Notes under the pieces: generated by a model
The model's database searches: none
Told to the model about the DNA's origin: nothing
Seen by the model: the letters and a program-made list of their open reading frames with translations, nothing else
Position numbers and translations under genes: made by a program
Source of the DNA: Alistipes sp.
Lineage (GTDB): Bacteria; Bacteroidota; Bacteroidia; Bacteroidales; Rikenellaceae
Direction: 5' to 3'
DNA: 14,161 nt
Assembly: GCA_031285485.1 (NCBI GenBank)
Contig: JAITWC010000134.1
Location: 1-14,161 of the forward strand
Shown: piece after piece, positions 7,753 through 14,161 of the stretch
Layout of the letters: each line of letters starts with the position of its first letter
How positions within the stretch are numbered: the stretch's first letter is position 1

Positions 7753-8039
7753 GTTTGCATCGCCGATGCAGGGAGCAATTTTCGCTTTTTGGCGTTTGCA
7801 TCAGCGATGCAAGGGGCGATTTTCGTTTTTTGGTGTTTGCATCGCCGATGCAAGAGGCAAATTTCGTTTTTTGGCGTTTGCATCGCCGATGCAAGGGGCA
7901 ATTTCCGTTTTTTGGCGTTTGCATCAGCGATGCAAGGAGCAAATTTCGCTTTTTGGCCTTTGCATCAGCGATGCAAGGAGCAATTTCCGCTTTTTGGCGT
8001 TTGCATCAGCGATGCAAACACCAATTTCGTCTTTTTGGC
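7753..8039. repeat. Tandem array of seven exact-length 41-bp units, each with a palindrome
   Basis: Units begin at 7753, 7794, 7835, 7876, 7917, 7958 and 7999; each is exactly 41 bp with no indels. Each starts (G/C)TTTGCATC, then a 3-base centre, then GATGCA. The inverted repeat TTGCATC-N3-GATGCAA is invariant except for one lost terminal A in unit 1. Central bases in order are GCC, AGC, GCC, GCC, AGC, AGC, AGC. The second half is purine-rich (for example AAGGGGC), then CAATTTTCG-like, then a T5-T6 run and GGC. It differs between units mostly by C/T and A/G changes. Unit 7 has diverged after the palindrome (AACACC) but thereby gains a 9-bp arm GTTTGCATC/GATGCAAAC. The period is about four helical turns and is not a multiple of three. 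The function is unknown: protein-binding array, structured RNA leader and selfish minisatellite are all open. Confidence 0.97.
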
Positions 8040-8271
8040 CGTTGCGGTCTTGTCGGCGGCCACGCTTTGTGTCGATTTCCCGCGCTAACGGGCCGGATCG
8101 CGTCCCCCGTCGCGACACGGGTCGCCCCATGTTCCGATAACCGGTCTCTCAACTCTGTCGAAGAACGTGTGAAGGTCGAAAACGCGCGGACCCCCGTACC
8201 CGACACCGTCGCTGCGGCCGTCTCATTGTTACGTCGAGCCCTTTCAGCGCGTTGCGAGGATTCCCGCGGGG

Positions 8272-8279
8272 CAAAGATA
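8272..8279 (-). promoter_or_regulatory. Bacteroidetes -7 box (TATCTTTG) facing the repeat array and truB
   Basis: The minus strand reads TATCTTTG, an exact TAnnTTTG match followed by C, 6 bp past the uppP stop. The palindrome CCCGCGGG (8263-8270) lies just downstream, where transcription would begin. No clear TTTG -33 box is seen about 20 bp upstream. If used, it would give truB-queA their own promoter with a leader of about 850 nt that includes all seven repeat hairpins. Confidence 0.45.
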
Positions 8280-8285
8280 ACAAAC

Positions 8286-9101
8286 CTAAGCGAAATAATA
8301 GATTATGGTGGCCACACCCACGACGGCGCAGTAGACGGCGAACCAAACCAGACGGCTGCGTTTCACCATCCCGATCATGAACCTGCACGACGCGCACCCC
8401 ACGGCGAAGGCCGCCGCGAAACCCGCGATCAGGGGCGCCGCGCCGACACCCGTCCCACCCGAGAAGTCCCCGCGTACCACGTCGAGCAGCGCCTCGCCCA
8501 GGATCGGCACGATCACCATCAGGAACGAGAACTGCGCCACCACCGCCCGCCGATTGCCCAGCAGCAGCCCGGTGGCGATGGTCGTCCCCGACCGGCTCAA
8601 CCCCGGCATCGCGGCCGCGGCCTGCCCCACTCCTGTTATGAGAGAGTCGCGCCACGAAATCGACCCGTTACGGCTCTCTTTTTCACGAGCACGCCCCGCA
8701 AATACCAACAGACCGGCCGTCAGGAGCAGCATCGACCCCACAATCGGCAGGATCGCAGGCGAAGCAAGCATCGCATTGAGTTCATCGCGCAGCAGCAAAC
8801 CCACGACCGCCACCGGAACCATCGACAGAAGAAGTTTAAAAGCGTAATCGGTTTCGGCATTGCGCCGTCCGCGCAGAAGCCCCGTCCCGAGTCCCCGAAA
8901 AATCCCCCCGACCTCGCGCCACAGCACAACAACGGTCGCCAACACCGTGGCCACGTGCAGCGAGATATCGAACGTAAGATTGTCGGTCAAAGTCACCCCG
9001 AGCGCCTCTTTGGCGATCTGCAAATGCCCGCTCGACGACACGGGCAGAAACTCCGCCAACCCCTGCACAATGCCCAATATGATTGCCTCTAAAATACTCA
9101 T
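8286..9101 (-). CDS. uppP: Undecaprenyl-diphosphatase (UppP/BacA family)
   Basis: Integral membrane phosphatase of 271 aa that converts undecaprenyl diphosphate to the monophosphate, recycling the lipid carrier for peptidoglycan and O-antigen synthesis; overproduction of family members gives bacitracin resistance. The two family motifs are intact: Q13-GLA-E17-FLPVSSSGH26 near the N-terminus, and GQAAAAMPGLSRSG at 159-172 with Arg170. Several hydrophobic segments run through the protein, including the last residues (VYCAVVGVATIIYYFA). I chose ATG at 9101, which gives the usual MSILEAIILGIVQG start and leaves 2 nt after the GNAT stop; a TTG two codons upstream is less likely. It is the last gene before the 866-bp gap; in related genomes I recall truB following directly. 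TAG stop at 8286. Confidence 0.97.
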   Translation of the reverse strand: MSILEAIILGIVQGLAEFLPVSSSGHLQIAKEALGVTLTDNLTFDISLHVATVLATVVVLWREVGGIFRGLGTGLLRGRRNAETDYAFKLLLSMVPVAVVGLLLRDELNAMLASPAILPIVGSMLLLTAGLLVFAGRAREKESRNGSISWRDSLITGVGQAAAAMPGLSRSGTTIATGLLLGNRRAVVAQFSFLMVIVPILGEALLDVVRGDFSGGTGVGAAPLIAGFAAAFAVGCASCRFMIGMVKRSRLVWFAVYCAVVGVATIIYYFA

Positions 9102-9103
9102 TG

Positions 9104-9622
9104 TCAAAAAGGTTTAACCATCTCCGCCATCACTAACCCATCCTGCGCCGGGTCGCGAAACTCCCTCACTACGCGATAGCCGACCGACTCGTAGAGCCGG
9201 ATGTTGTGGTCGCTCGACGCGGCGGTGCGGAGTTGAAACCGCCCGGCCCCGGGGTTGAGCGCCTCCACTTCGGCCAGCAGCCTGCGACCCAGACCCCGCC
9301 CGCGGCAGGCGGGGTCGACGATCAACTTCCCGACCCACACGTGCCCGTCCAACGCGCGGAATTTCACCGAGCCGACGATCGCCCCGCCGCTGTCCATCGC
9401 CTTTAGGAAGATGTGCGACCCGAAGTCGGCCACAACCTCGTCGAGGGTCTGCCGCAGCGGTTCTATGTCCCAATTCCCGTGCGCCTGCGCCTCGGTCACG
9501 AAGGCCCGTTTTTGCAGCCCGAGAATCTCCGCCGCGTCCTCACTTCCGGCGACGGTGATCTTCTCCCGGCTGTCATCCCGGTTGTTCCGTTCATTTCGAT
9601 CGTGCCGTTCTCGACCTTTCAT
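9104..9622 (-). CDS. GNAT family N-acetyltransferase
   Basis: Protein of 172 aa. The acetyl-CoA pyrophosphate-binding loop is R107-GRGLG-112 within VGKLIVDPACRGRGLGRRLLAEVE. The later LRTAASSDHNIRLYESVGYRVVREF is the usual motif B region with Asn and Tyr. The substrate cannot be inferred. I place the start at ATG 9622, which overlaps the TGA of the DUF3098 gene as ATGA; the frame extends to a GTG at 9637. Residues 2-21 (KGRERHDRNERNNRDDSREK) are an unusually charged, probably disordered tail before the fold begins at about ITVAGSEDA. There are 2 nt between its stop and the uppP start. In the cluster as I recall it from other Bacteroidetes, DUF3098 is followed directly by uppP, so this gene may be a lineage-specific insertion. 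Confidence 0.9.
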   Translation of the reverse strand: MKGRERHDRNERNNRDDSREKITVAGSEDAAEILGLQKRAFVTEAQAHGNWDIEPLRQTLDEVVADFGSHIFLKAMDSGGAIVGSVKFRALDGHVWVGKLIVDPACRGRGLGRRLLAEVEALNPGAGRFQLRTAASSDHNIRLYESVGYRVVREFRDPAQDGLVMAEMVKPF

Positions 9623-9879
9623 CTCTTTGGCCGCCACATGATAGCGTATACCTCAAGGGCGAATCCCGCAATGACTACTATCGGCGCGAGGGTGATGCGC
9701 CGAAAGCTGAACATAGCCTCGTTGAACTCCGCCGGGTCATCGCTGCCGCCGCCCGACATCAGCAAAAATCCGAGGATCACCATCCCCAGCCCCACAAGCA
9801 TCAACGAATAATTCCGCCGTCCGAGAGCCATCCGGCCCTCCAGGTCCTCACCCCCCGTGTTCTTACGTAACTTACCCAT
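9619..9879 (-). CDS. DUF3098 domain small membrane protein
   Basis: Protein of 86 aa with two predicted membrane helices, about residues 27-44 (LMLVGLGMVILGFLLMSG) and 62-83 (TLAPIVVIAGFALEVYAIMW), joined by a loop with the family-typical GGGSDDPAEFNEAMFSFRRITLAP. Size, topology and this loop match DUF3098, a Bacteroidetes family of unknown function that I recall lying between ftsX and uppP. ATG start at 9879; 24 AT-rich nt separate it from the ftsX stop, and its TGA overlaps the next gene (ATGA). Position suggests a link to division or envelope synthesis, but that is inference. Confidence 0.9.
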   Translation of the reverse strand: MGKLRKNTGGEDLEGRMALGRRNYSLMLVGLGMVILGFLLMSGGGSDDPAEFNEAMFSFRRITLAPIVVIAGFALEVYAIMWRPKR

Positions 9880-9903
9880 AACTAATCACTAAATCATTAA
9901 TAA

Positions 9904-10791
9904 TTAAATAAGCGCCATCACCGACTCCTGCCGAGTGGCTTTCCGCACGGCAAACACCGTGAACAGAAGCGACATCACCACCCCGAGTACGATCATCCCC
10001 CCGGCGATGGCCGCAAGCAACATATTGCCACGCAGTAAGTCAAGTCCCGGTGCTCCTTCGTGAAGCCCAACAACCAGCAGTGCGAAAACCCCGGTGGCGA
10101 TGACACCCGCCACGAGGCCGTGCAGCGCCGCCGACGCCACAAAGGGCCGCATGATGAATCCGGCGTTGGCCCCTACGAGTTTCATCGTGTTGATAATTCG
10201 CCGTTTAGCAATGATTGTCATACGAATCGTGTTGTTGAGTAAAATGAGCGACACCACCATCAGCGCCCCGCCGAAAAGCAGCAGCACGATGGCGAACTTG
10301 CCAAGGTTTGTGCCGATCTGCTCCACCACACTGCGCTGATACACAACATCGTCTACTCCATCGGCCGCTTCGGTCGCCGCCACGAACGCCTCTATCGTTT
10401 CGCGTTCCGATCCGCGCGCCGCCAGCCCCACTTCGAAACTGTCGGGCAGCGGGTTCGCCTCCGGGTCGTCGCCCAGGAAAGCGGTGAAGTCCTCGCCGCT
10501 CTCGGCTATGAATTGTGCAGCCGCCTCTGATTTCGGAATGTAGATCACCGAACGCACAATTTCCTGATCTTCAAGCTGTGTGCGCAGTGACGAGGTCTGT
10601 TCGGCCGACAGTCCGTCGACAAGCATCACGTGGATCACCACACTTTCGCGCAGCCGTTCGGTGGCCTTAAGCGCATTGAGGATTAGGTAAGTGGTCGATC
10701 CTAAAAGGAACAGCACCATCGCGATGCTTACCGTCGAGATGAGGTACGAATTTCGGACTCGCCGTTTTAATCTTTTATCTTCCTGAGCCAT
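9904..10791 (-). CDS. ftsX: Cell division protein FtsX (ABC transporter permease-like)
   Basis: Protein of 295 aa with FtsX topology: a basic cytoplasmic N-terminus (KRLKRRVRNSY), TM1 at about 17-38, an extracytoplasmic domain of roughly 125 residues (IHVMLVDGLSAEQTSSLRTQLE and PLPDSFEVGL are typical), then three more helices near 165-185, 216-241 and 258-283. FtsX pairs with the ATPase FtsE and transmits its cycle to cell-wall hydrolases at the septum. ftsE is not next to it here. The conserved IIAKRRIINTMKLVGANAGFIMRPF matches the cytoplasmic coupling region. ATG start at 10791, 19 nt after the YfhO gene. A weak TTTCTTTG sequence (10796-10803, minus strand) resembles a -7 box with one mismatch. 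Confidence 0.95.
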   Translation of the reverse strand: MAQEDKRLKRRVRNSYLISTVSIAMVLFLLGSTTYLILNALKATERLRESVVIHVMLVDGLSAEQTSSLRTQLEDQEIVRSVIYIPKSEAAAQFIAESGEDFTAFLGDDPEANPLPDSFEVGLAARGSERETIEAFVAATEAADGVDDVVYQRSVVEQIGTNLGKFAIVLLLFGGALMVVSLILLNNTIRMTIIAKRRIINTMKLVGANAGFIMRPFVASAALHGLVAGVIATGVFALLVVGLHEGAPGLDLLRGNMLLAAIAGGMIVLGVVMSLLFTVFAVRKATRQESVMALI

Positions 10792-10810
10792 TTTCCAAAG
10801 AAAATTTATA

Positions 10811-13285
10811 TCATTTAGCGGCCTTTATGTATCGAATTAACACGGAAAAGGCCAGCCATAGCAAAATCATTAAAGAACAGGTCACAGTGACCCCTTCGAC
10901 GGCCGCGAAGTGCGGAGCGCGGAATCGCCACTCTATGACGTGTTGGCCTGCCGGAACGACCATTGCCCGCAGTATGTAATCAGATCTGAAATAGTCTGTT
11001 GGCTCGCCGTCGATGTAGGCCATCCATCCCTTGTCGTAGTAGATCTCGGAGAAAACCGCCACTCCTTCGGCTGAGGTCGAAGTTTCATATTTCAGGTAAT
11101 TGGGTCGATATTCTGTGAGATTTATTGAGAAATTGTCGCTTGCGGATAAATTATCTGTCGGAACGCCCGTTTTTTCGCTAAATATTAAATCTACGACCGC
11201 CCGACGGCGCAAATTTGTCTTGTCCAAAGCCTCAAGTTCGGCTGTCGCGCCGTCGACCCATGTCAACCCGTCCACAAACCATGCCGCACCAAGAGCCTCT
11301 CCGTTGAGCTCCACCATTCGTTCTCCCGACGCAGGGTCGCTGACAATGAAGTACTTGGTGTTGAGCATCCCTAGCACGCCTGGATGATAGCGCGACAGAT
11401 AGCGGTCGATCACGTCCTGATAGCGCCTCAGTTTGGCAGCATGGTAGCCCCCGACCGAACGGTGGAAATATGACGTAAGTGCTTCGTTGAAAGGATTATC
11501 GGTGTTGAACACCCGGAACCCTAACTCAGGGTCGGCCATGATCTCGCGGTCGGCCTCGTCGGGTTTGATCACCGCGCCCGAGGGCGGAACGAAATCGTAG
11601 CGCGACAGGAAGCGGACGTCGACCGGAATCATGTCGGCCAACGTCAATACCGCTAATGCTCCGACAGACAGCCATTTGATTTTAAGGGATTTGGCATCAT
11701 TATGCACGGAGTTTTTCCGTCCGGCCCACAGCCACACGACCCCAGCGGTGAGCGCCACGAACAGTAGCGAACGCCACGAGTCGGCCGTCAGCATCGACGC
11801 CCGCTCGGTGCGGAATGCCTCCAGGAGGCCCGGAACACTCTCGTAATATTGATCGGTGGCGGCCGCGAAGTCGAACACAGACCCGCCCACGAGTGCGAAC
11901 AGCAGCGATACGCCACCTGTCAGCCCGAGTGACCACACGAGGCCGCGGTTGAAGCGCCGTCGGTCGGTGAACTCGCCCTTCCACAGCCCCGCCGCCACCA
12001 GCGCGGCGACGAAAGGTGCGCTCCACTGCAACACTGCGAGAGCCATTGCCACAGTGCGGAACTTGTTGTAGCCGGGCAGGATGACGAAACTCAACTCGGT
12101 GAACCACATTGCGTTGCGGCCCCATGCCAGCAGCAGTGCAACCACGCTCACACCCAGTATCCACCACTTCTGGCAGCCCGGCAACACGAACATCCCCAAC
12201 ACGAAAAGGAACACCATTACCGCCCCGAGATAGGTCGGGCCACCGGTGCCGGGTTGCGTGCCCCAGTATCCGGGCAGCGTGGCGGCGACGTCGGCCGCTT
12301 CCTGCGGCAGGTAACCGGCCGAGTGGAGGACGCGCGCCACAGGACCGTAGGGACCGAACCCGCCCGACGACGAACCGCCGCGGAAGTTGGGTATCAGCAT
12401 GTTGAGACTCTCGCCCGTACCGTAGCTCCATGCCGTGGCATAGTCCAGGTCGAGGCCGCCGGTCGCGGTTGACTCCCCGCCCGAATCCGCAGTGGTTGCT
12501 CTCAATACTTCACTACCTCCTCGGGTGGTCTCGGGTGAGTGTTCGAGGGTATACCACAGGTGGGTGAAGTTGGCGCCCACGGCCAGTACCGCAGCTCCGG
12601 CGAGTACGGCTGTACGGATGCAGAATTGGCGCCAGATGCTTTTTGTGCGGGCTGTGACAACAAACTCGTTGATCCAGAACGCTGCTACCACGAGCAGGAA
12701 GTACCACGTGATCTGGTGGTGGGAGGCGGCTATCAGCAGTGCCCCGAACAGCGCAGACAGTGCTCCGCCGAGCCACATCCTGTGCCTGAAAGTGTAGACG
12801 ATGGCGCCGACGAGCATGGGAGCGTAGCCCATTGCGCGCATTTTTGTGATGTGGCCCGCCTCGATTATCAGTATATTATAGGTGGAAAGTCCGTAGGCCA
12901 GCGCGAATGGGATCGCGACCCACAGGTTCACGCCGCACAGCAAAAGCATGATCCAAAACCCTACCATCGCCAGGAACATCAGCGCGGCCGGTTCGCCCAT
13001 CAGGCTGAGCATCCATTGCGCGCCGTCGCGCAGGATCATGGCCGGATACTGCACCGTGATGAGGTAGGCCGGCATTCCGCCGAACATTCCGCCCGTCCAC
13101 TGGGGGTCTTCGCCCGTGGCGGCGCGGTGGGCCGAGATGTCGGCCTTCATGCCGCCGTACATCGTCACGTCGCCCATCGGCAGGGTGTTGCCGCCGAACT
13201 GCGGCGAGAAATAGAGCGCGCTCACCAACCAAAACACGACAACGGCCGCGAGGTAGGGTAACGCTTTGAGGATTGCTTTCTTCAT
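10811..13285 (-). CDS. YfhO family integral membrane protein
   Basis: Protein of 824 aa with a first helix at about 5-27, a soluble loop (MYGGMKADISAHRAATGEDPQWTGGMFGGMPAY), then many membrane segments up to about residue 560. A large soluble domain follows, and a final helix lies near 797-817 with a basic end (RYIKAAK). The C-terminal domain has the YfhO signature region VFSEIYYDKGWMAYIDGE, then LRAMVVPAGQHVIEWRFRAP. YfhO (PF09586) proteins have a GT-C-like architecture; in Gram-positives members help glycosylate lipoteichoic acid, but the substrate in Bacteroidetes is not known to me. ATG start at 13285, the first gene of the minus-strand run, with a TAATTTTG box 27 nt upstream. It is followed by ftsX after 19 nt. 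Confidence 0.92.
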   Translation of the reverse strand: MKKAILKALPYLAAVVVFWLVSALYFSPQFGGNTLPMGDVTMYGGMKADISAHRAATGEDPQWTGGMFGGMPAYLITVQYPAMILRDGAQWMLSLMGEPAALMFLAMVGFWIMLLLCGVNLWVAIPFALAYGLSTYNILIIEAGHITKMRAMGYAPMLVGAIVYTFRHRMWLGGALSALFGALLIAASHHQITWYFLLVVAAFWINEFVVTARTKSIWRQFCIRTAVLAGAAVLAVGANFTHLWYTLEHSPETTRGGSEVLRATTADSGGESTATGGLDLDYATAWSYGTGESLNMLIPNFRGGSSSGGFGPYGPVARVLHSAGYLPQEAADVAATLPGYWGTQPGTGGPTYLGAVMVFLFVLGMFVLPGCQKWWILGVSVVALLLAWGRNAMWFTELSFVILPGYNKFRTVAMALAVLQWSAPFVAALVAAGLWKGEFTDRRRFNRGLVWSLGLTGGVSLLFALVGGSVFDFAAATDQYYESVPGLLEAFRTERASMLTADSWRSLLFVALTAGVVWLWAGRKNSVHNDAKSLKIKWLSVGALAVLTLADMIPVDVRFLSRYDFVPPSGAVIKPDEADREIMADPELGFRVFNTDNPFNEALTSYFHRSVGGYHAAKLRRYQDVIDRYLSRYHPGVLGMLNTKYFIVSDPASGERMVELNGEALGAAWFVDGLTWVDGATAELEALDKTNLRRRAVVDLIFSEKTGVPTDNLSASDNFSINLTEYRPNYLKYETSTSAEGVAVFSEIYYDKGWMAYIDGEPTDYFRSDYILRAMVVPAGQHVIEWRFRAPHFAAVEGVTVTCSLMILLWLAFSVLIRYIKAAK

Positions 13286-13312
13286 TGTTTGAACTTTACC
13301 ATCTTACTGCCA

Positions 13313-13320
13313 CAAAATTA
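13313..13320 (-). promoter_or_regulatory. Bacteroidetes -7 box (TAATTTTG) for the YfhO-FtsX-UppP run
   Basis: The minus strand reads TAATTTTG, an exact TAnnTTTG match 27 nt upstream of the YfhO start. That would give a leader of about 20 nt. A TTTG -33 element is not evident at standard spacing. It is the only consensus box in the right place to drive the first genes of the minus-strand run. Confidence 0.5.
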
Positions 13321-13342
13321 CGCAAAATTGTTGGGATTTGGT

Positions 13343-13350
13343 TATTTTTG
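13343..13350 (+). promoter_or_regulatory. Bacteroidetes -7 box (TATTTTTG) for the polyprenyl synthase
   Basis: The plus strand reads TATTTTTG, matching TAnnTTTG, 22 nt before the ATG at 13373. It is back to back with the minus-strand box at 13313-13320, so the two start regions share an 87-bp divergent spacer. No convincing -33 box was found. Confidence 0.5.
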
Positions 13351-13372
13351 TCCGGTTTAACTTTTGGGCGCT

Positions 13373-14161
13373 ATGAATATCTCCGACGACATACGACGGC
13401 CGATCGCCGGTGAGGCCGATGAATACGAACGGTTCCTGTCAAGGCACATGACCTCCTCCAACGAAGCCATCGAGGGGATCATAAGCTATATCCTCGACAG
13501 CGGAGGGAAGGGGTTCCGGCCCGTTACGGTGTTGCTGTCGGCGGCCATGAACTCGCCCGCGCCCGAGCGGGGTCTCGGCCTGAGGAGCTACCTCGGGGCT
13601 ATGTTGGTGGAGATGGTGCACGCGGCGTCGCTCGTACACGACGACGTGATAGACGAGAGCGATCTGAGGCGCGGGAAACCCTCCGTGAGGGCGCTCTGGG
13701 GTTCGCGGCGGGCGGTGATAGCGGGCGACCTGCTGTTGGCCAAAAGCATGGCCGTGGGGCTCGACAGCGGACAGTATGACATTGTGGACTATGTGATCCG
13801 CGCAATGTCGGAGCTGTGCGAGGGCGAGATCCTGCAAAGCCGCGGGAGCGAGTCGCTCTTAATGACCCGCGAGATATACCTCGACATTATCCGTAAGAAG
13901 ACCGGGACGCTGTTCGGCGTCAGCGCCGGGGTTGGGGCGTTGTCGGTGGGGGCGCCGCGCGACAGGGTGGCGGCGATGCGGTCGTTCGGCGAGTGGGTCG
14001 GGATGGCGTTCCAGATTCGCGACGATATTCTCGACTACGACACGTTGACCGACACCGGGAAACCGGCGTGCAACGATCTTCAGGAACAGAAAATCACCCT
14101 GCCGCTGCTCGTGGTTCTGGAGCAGGCGTCGGAGGAGAGGCGGGCCGGGTTGTTGGCGCGT
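13373..14161 (+). CDS. Trans-polyprenyl diphosphate synthase, 3' end outside window
   Basis: The first 263 codons run without a stop to the window edge; the family is usually about 320-325 aa, so roughly 60 residues are missing. It condenses isopentenyl diphosphate onto an allylic diphosphate to make a long-chain all-trans product, in this phylum most likely the menaquinone side chain; chain length cannot be read with confidence. Seen directly: GGKGFRP (44-50), the first aspartate-rich motif D90-D91-VI-D94 in LVHDDVIDESDLRRGKPS, the KTG at 176-178, and the second motif D217-D218-IL-D221 in FQIRDDILDY, followed by GKPACNDLQEQKITLPLL. ATG at 13373 gives the normal N-terminus. It is the only plus-strand gene, divergent from the YfhO gene. 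Confidence 0.95.
   Translation, partial: MNISDDIRRPIAGEADEYERFLSRHMTSSNEAIEGIISYILDSGGKGFRPVTVLLSAAMNSPAPERGLGLRSYLGAMLVEMVHAASLVHDDVIDESDLRRGKPSVRALWGSRRAVIAGDLLLAKSMAVGLDSGQYDIVDYVIRAMSELCEGEILQSRGSESLLMTREIYLDIIRKKTGTLFGVSAGVGALSVGAPRDRVAAMRSFGEWVGMAFQIRDDILDYDTLTDTGKPACNDLQEQKITLPLLVVLEQASEERRAGLLAR

Larger units (their letters stand above)
7420..8285. other. 866-bp gene-free stretch between uppP and truB
   Basis: No convincing gene is seen here on either strand. It has three parts. The left part (7420-7730) is unique sequence with several hairpins (7454-7480, 7503-7519, 7609-7627 and 7695-7710) and a 10-bp direct repeat CCTCCGTCGG at 7674-7683 and 7720-7729. The middle (7731-8039) is a palindrome followed by seven 41-bp tandem repeats. 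The right part (8040-8285) is unique GC-rich sequence ending in a minus-strand TATCTTTG box next to the uppP stop. Elsewhere in this minus-strand run the gaps are 2 to 62 nt, so the stretch is an obvious interruption. Open frames cross it but look like by-products of a repeat that lacks stops. Confidence 0.85.

Noticed and set aside
7753..8039. CRISPR array
   Set aside because: The segments between palindromes are near-identical copies, not unique spacers; units are simple 41-bp tandem repeats, and no cas gene is nearby.
7753..8039. Serial intrinsic terminators
   Set aside because: On the plus strand the T-runs begin about 14-15 nt after each hairpin, not directly after the stem, and on the minus strand the hairpins are flanked by A-runs.
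7552..8088. Open frame of 178 codons through the array (and similar ones in other frames)
   Set aside because: All three plus frames are open across the repeat, the peptide is a 41-residue repeat of frame-shifted units, and there is no plausible promoter, start context or homologous domain.
8149..8226. 25-codon Arg-rich small gene on the minus strand between uppP and the array
   Set aside because: It is the tail of an open frame that is a shadow of uppP, with no start context or hydrophobic or structural feature to support it.
7662..9092. Plus-strand open frame of 476 codons covering the array and running antisense through uppP
   Set aside because: It is an antisense shadow of the clear uppP gene joined to stop-free repeat sequence; the composition is Arg/His/Pro/Gln-rich as expected for a GC-rich reverse frame.
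9623..9637. Upstream GTG start for the GNAT gene
   Set aside because: The ATG at 9622 gives a standard ATGA overlap with the preceding stop; the GTG would add five residues and a longer overlap without benefit.

Overview
The window looks like chromosomal DNA from a GC-rich member of the Bacteroidales, with a Rikenellaceae/Alistipes-like genus as the best guess. The evidence is the gene content (DUF4270 lipoprotein, DUF3098 protein, a short GT5-like protein, YfhO, and a TopA that ends in Toprim_Crpt repeats instead of zinc fingers), the near absence of Shine-Dalgarno sequences, and several boxes matching the Bacteroidetes -7 consensus TAnnTTTG. The taxonomic call is inference from memory, not a search result.

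Eleven of the twelve genes lie on the minus strand and read from right to left. In transcription order they are: YfhO-family membrane protein (13285-10811), FtsX (10791-9904), DUF3098 protein (9879-9619), GNAT acetyltransferase (9622-9104), UppP (9101-8286), an 866-bp gene-free stretch, TruB (7419-6703), QueA (6640-5591), a GT5-like half protein (5567-4749), a DUF4270 lipoprotein (4771-3218), TopA (3198-862) and a DUF2461 protein (865-173). Spacing is very tight (4-nt overlaps, 2 to 62 nt gaps) everywhere except the 866-bp stretch. A trans-polyprenyl diphosphate synthase starts on the plus strand at 13373, divergent from YfhO, and runs off the right end. The 87-bp divergent region holds a TAnnTTTG box for each direction.

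Functionally this is mostly housekeeping. FtsX acts in division and cell-wall hydrolase control, UppP in lipid-carrier recycling, TruB and QueA in tRNA modification, and TopA in DNA supercoiling. The GT5-like protein and the DUF4270 lipoprotein have uncertain roles, but they overlap by 23 nt and are probably translationally coupled.

The most unusual feature is in the 866-bp gap between uppP and truB: seven head-to-tail copies of an exactly 41-bp unit (7753-8039). Each unit carries the invariant inverted repeat TTGCATC-N3-GATGCAA (one base lost in the first copy), followed by a T-rich half. The three central bases exist in only two states, GCC and AGC. A degenerate copy of the palindrome precedes the array, and a minus-strand TATCTTTG box lies just beyond the uppP stop, so the array may be transcribed as a long leader of truB-queA. 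It is not a CRISPR, since its would-be spacers are themselves conserved, and I cannot assign it to a known repeat family.
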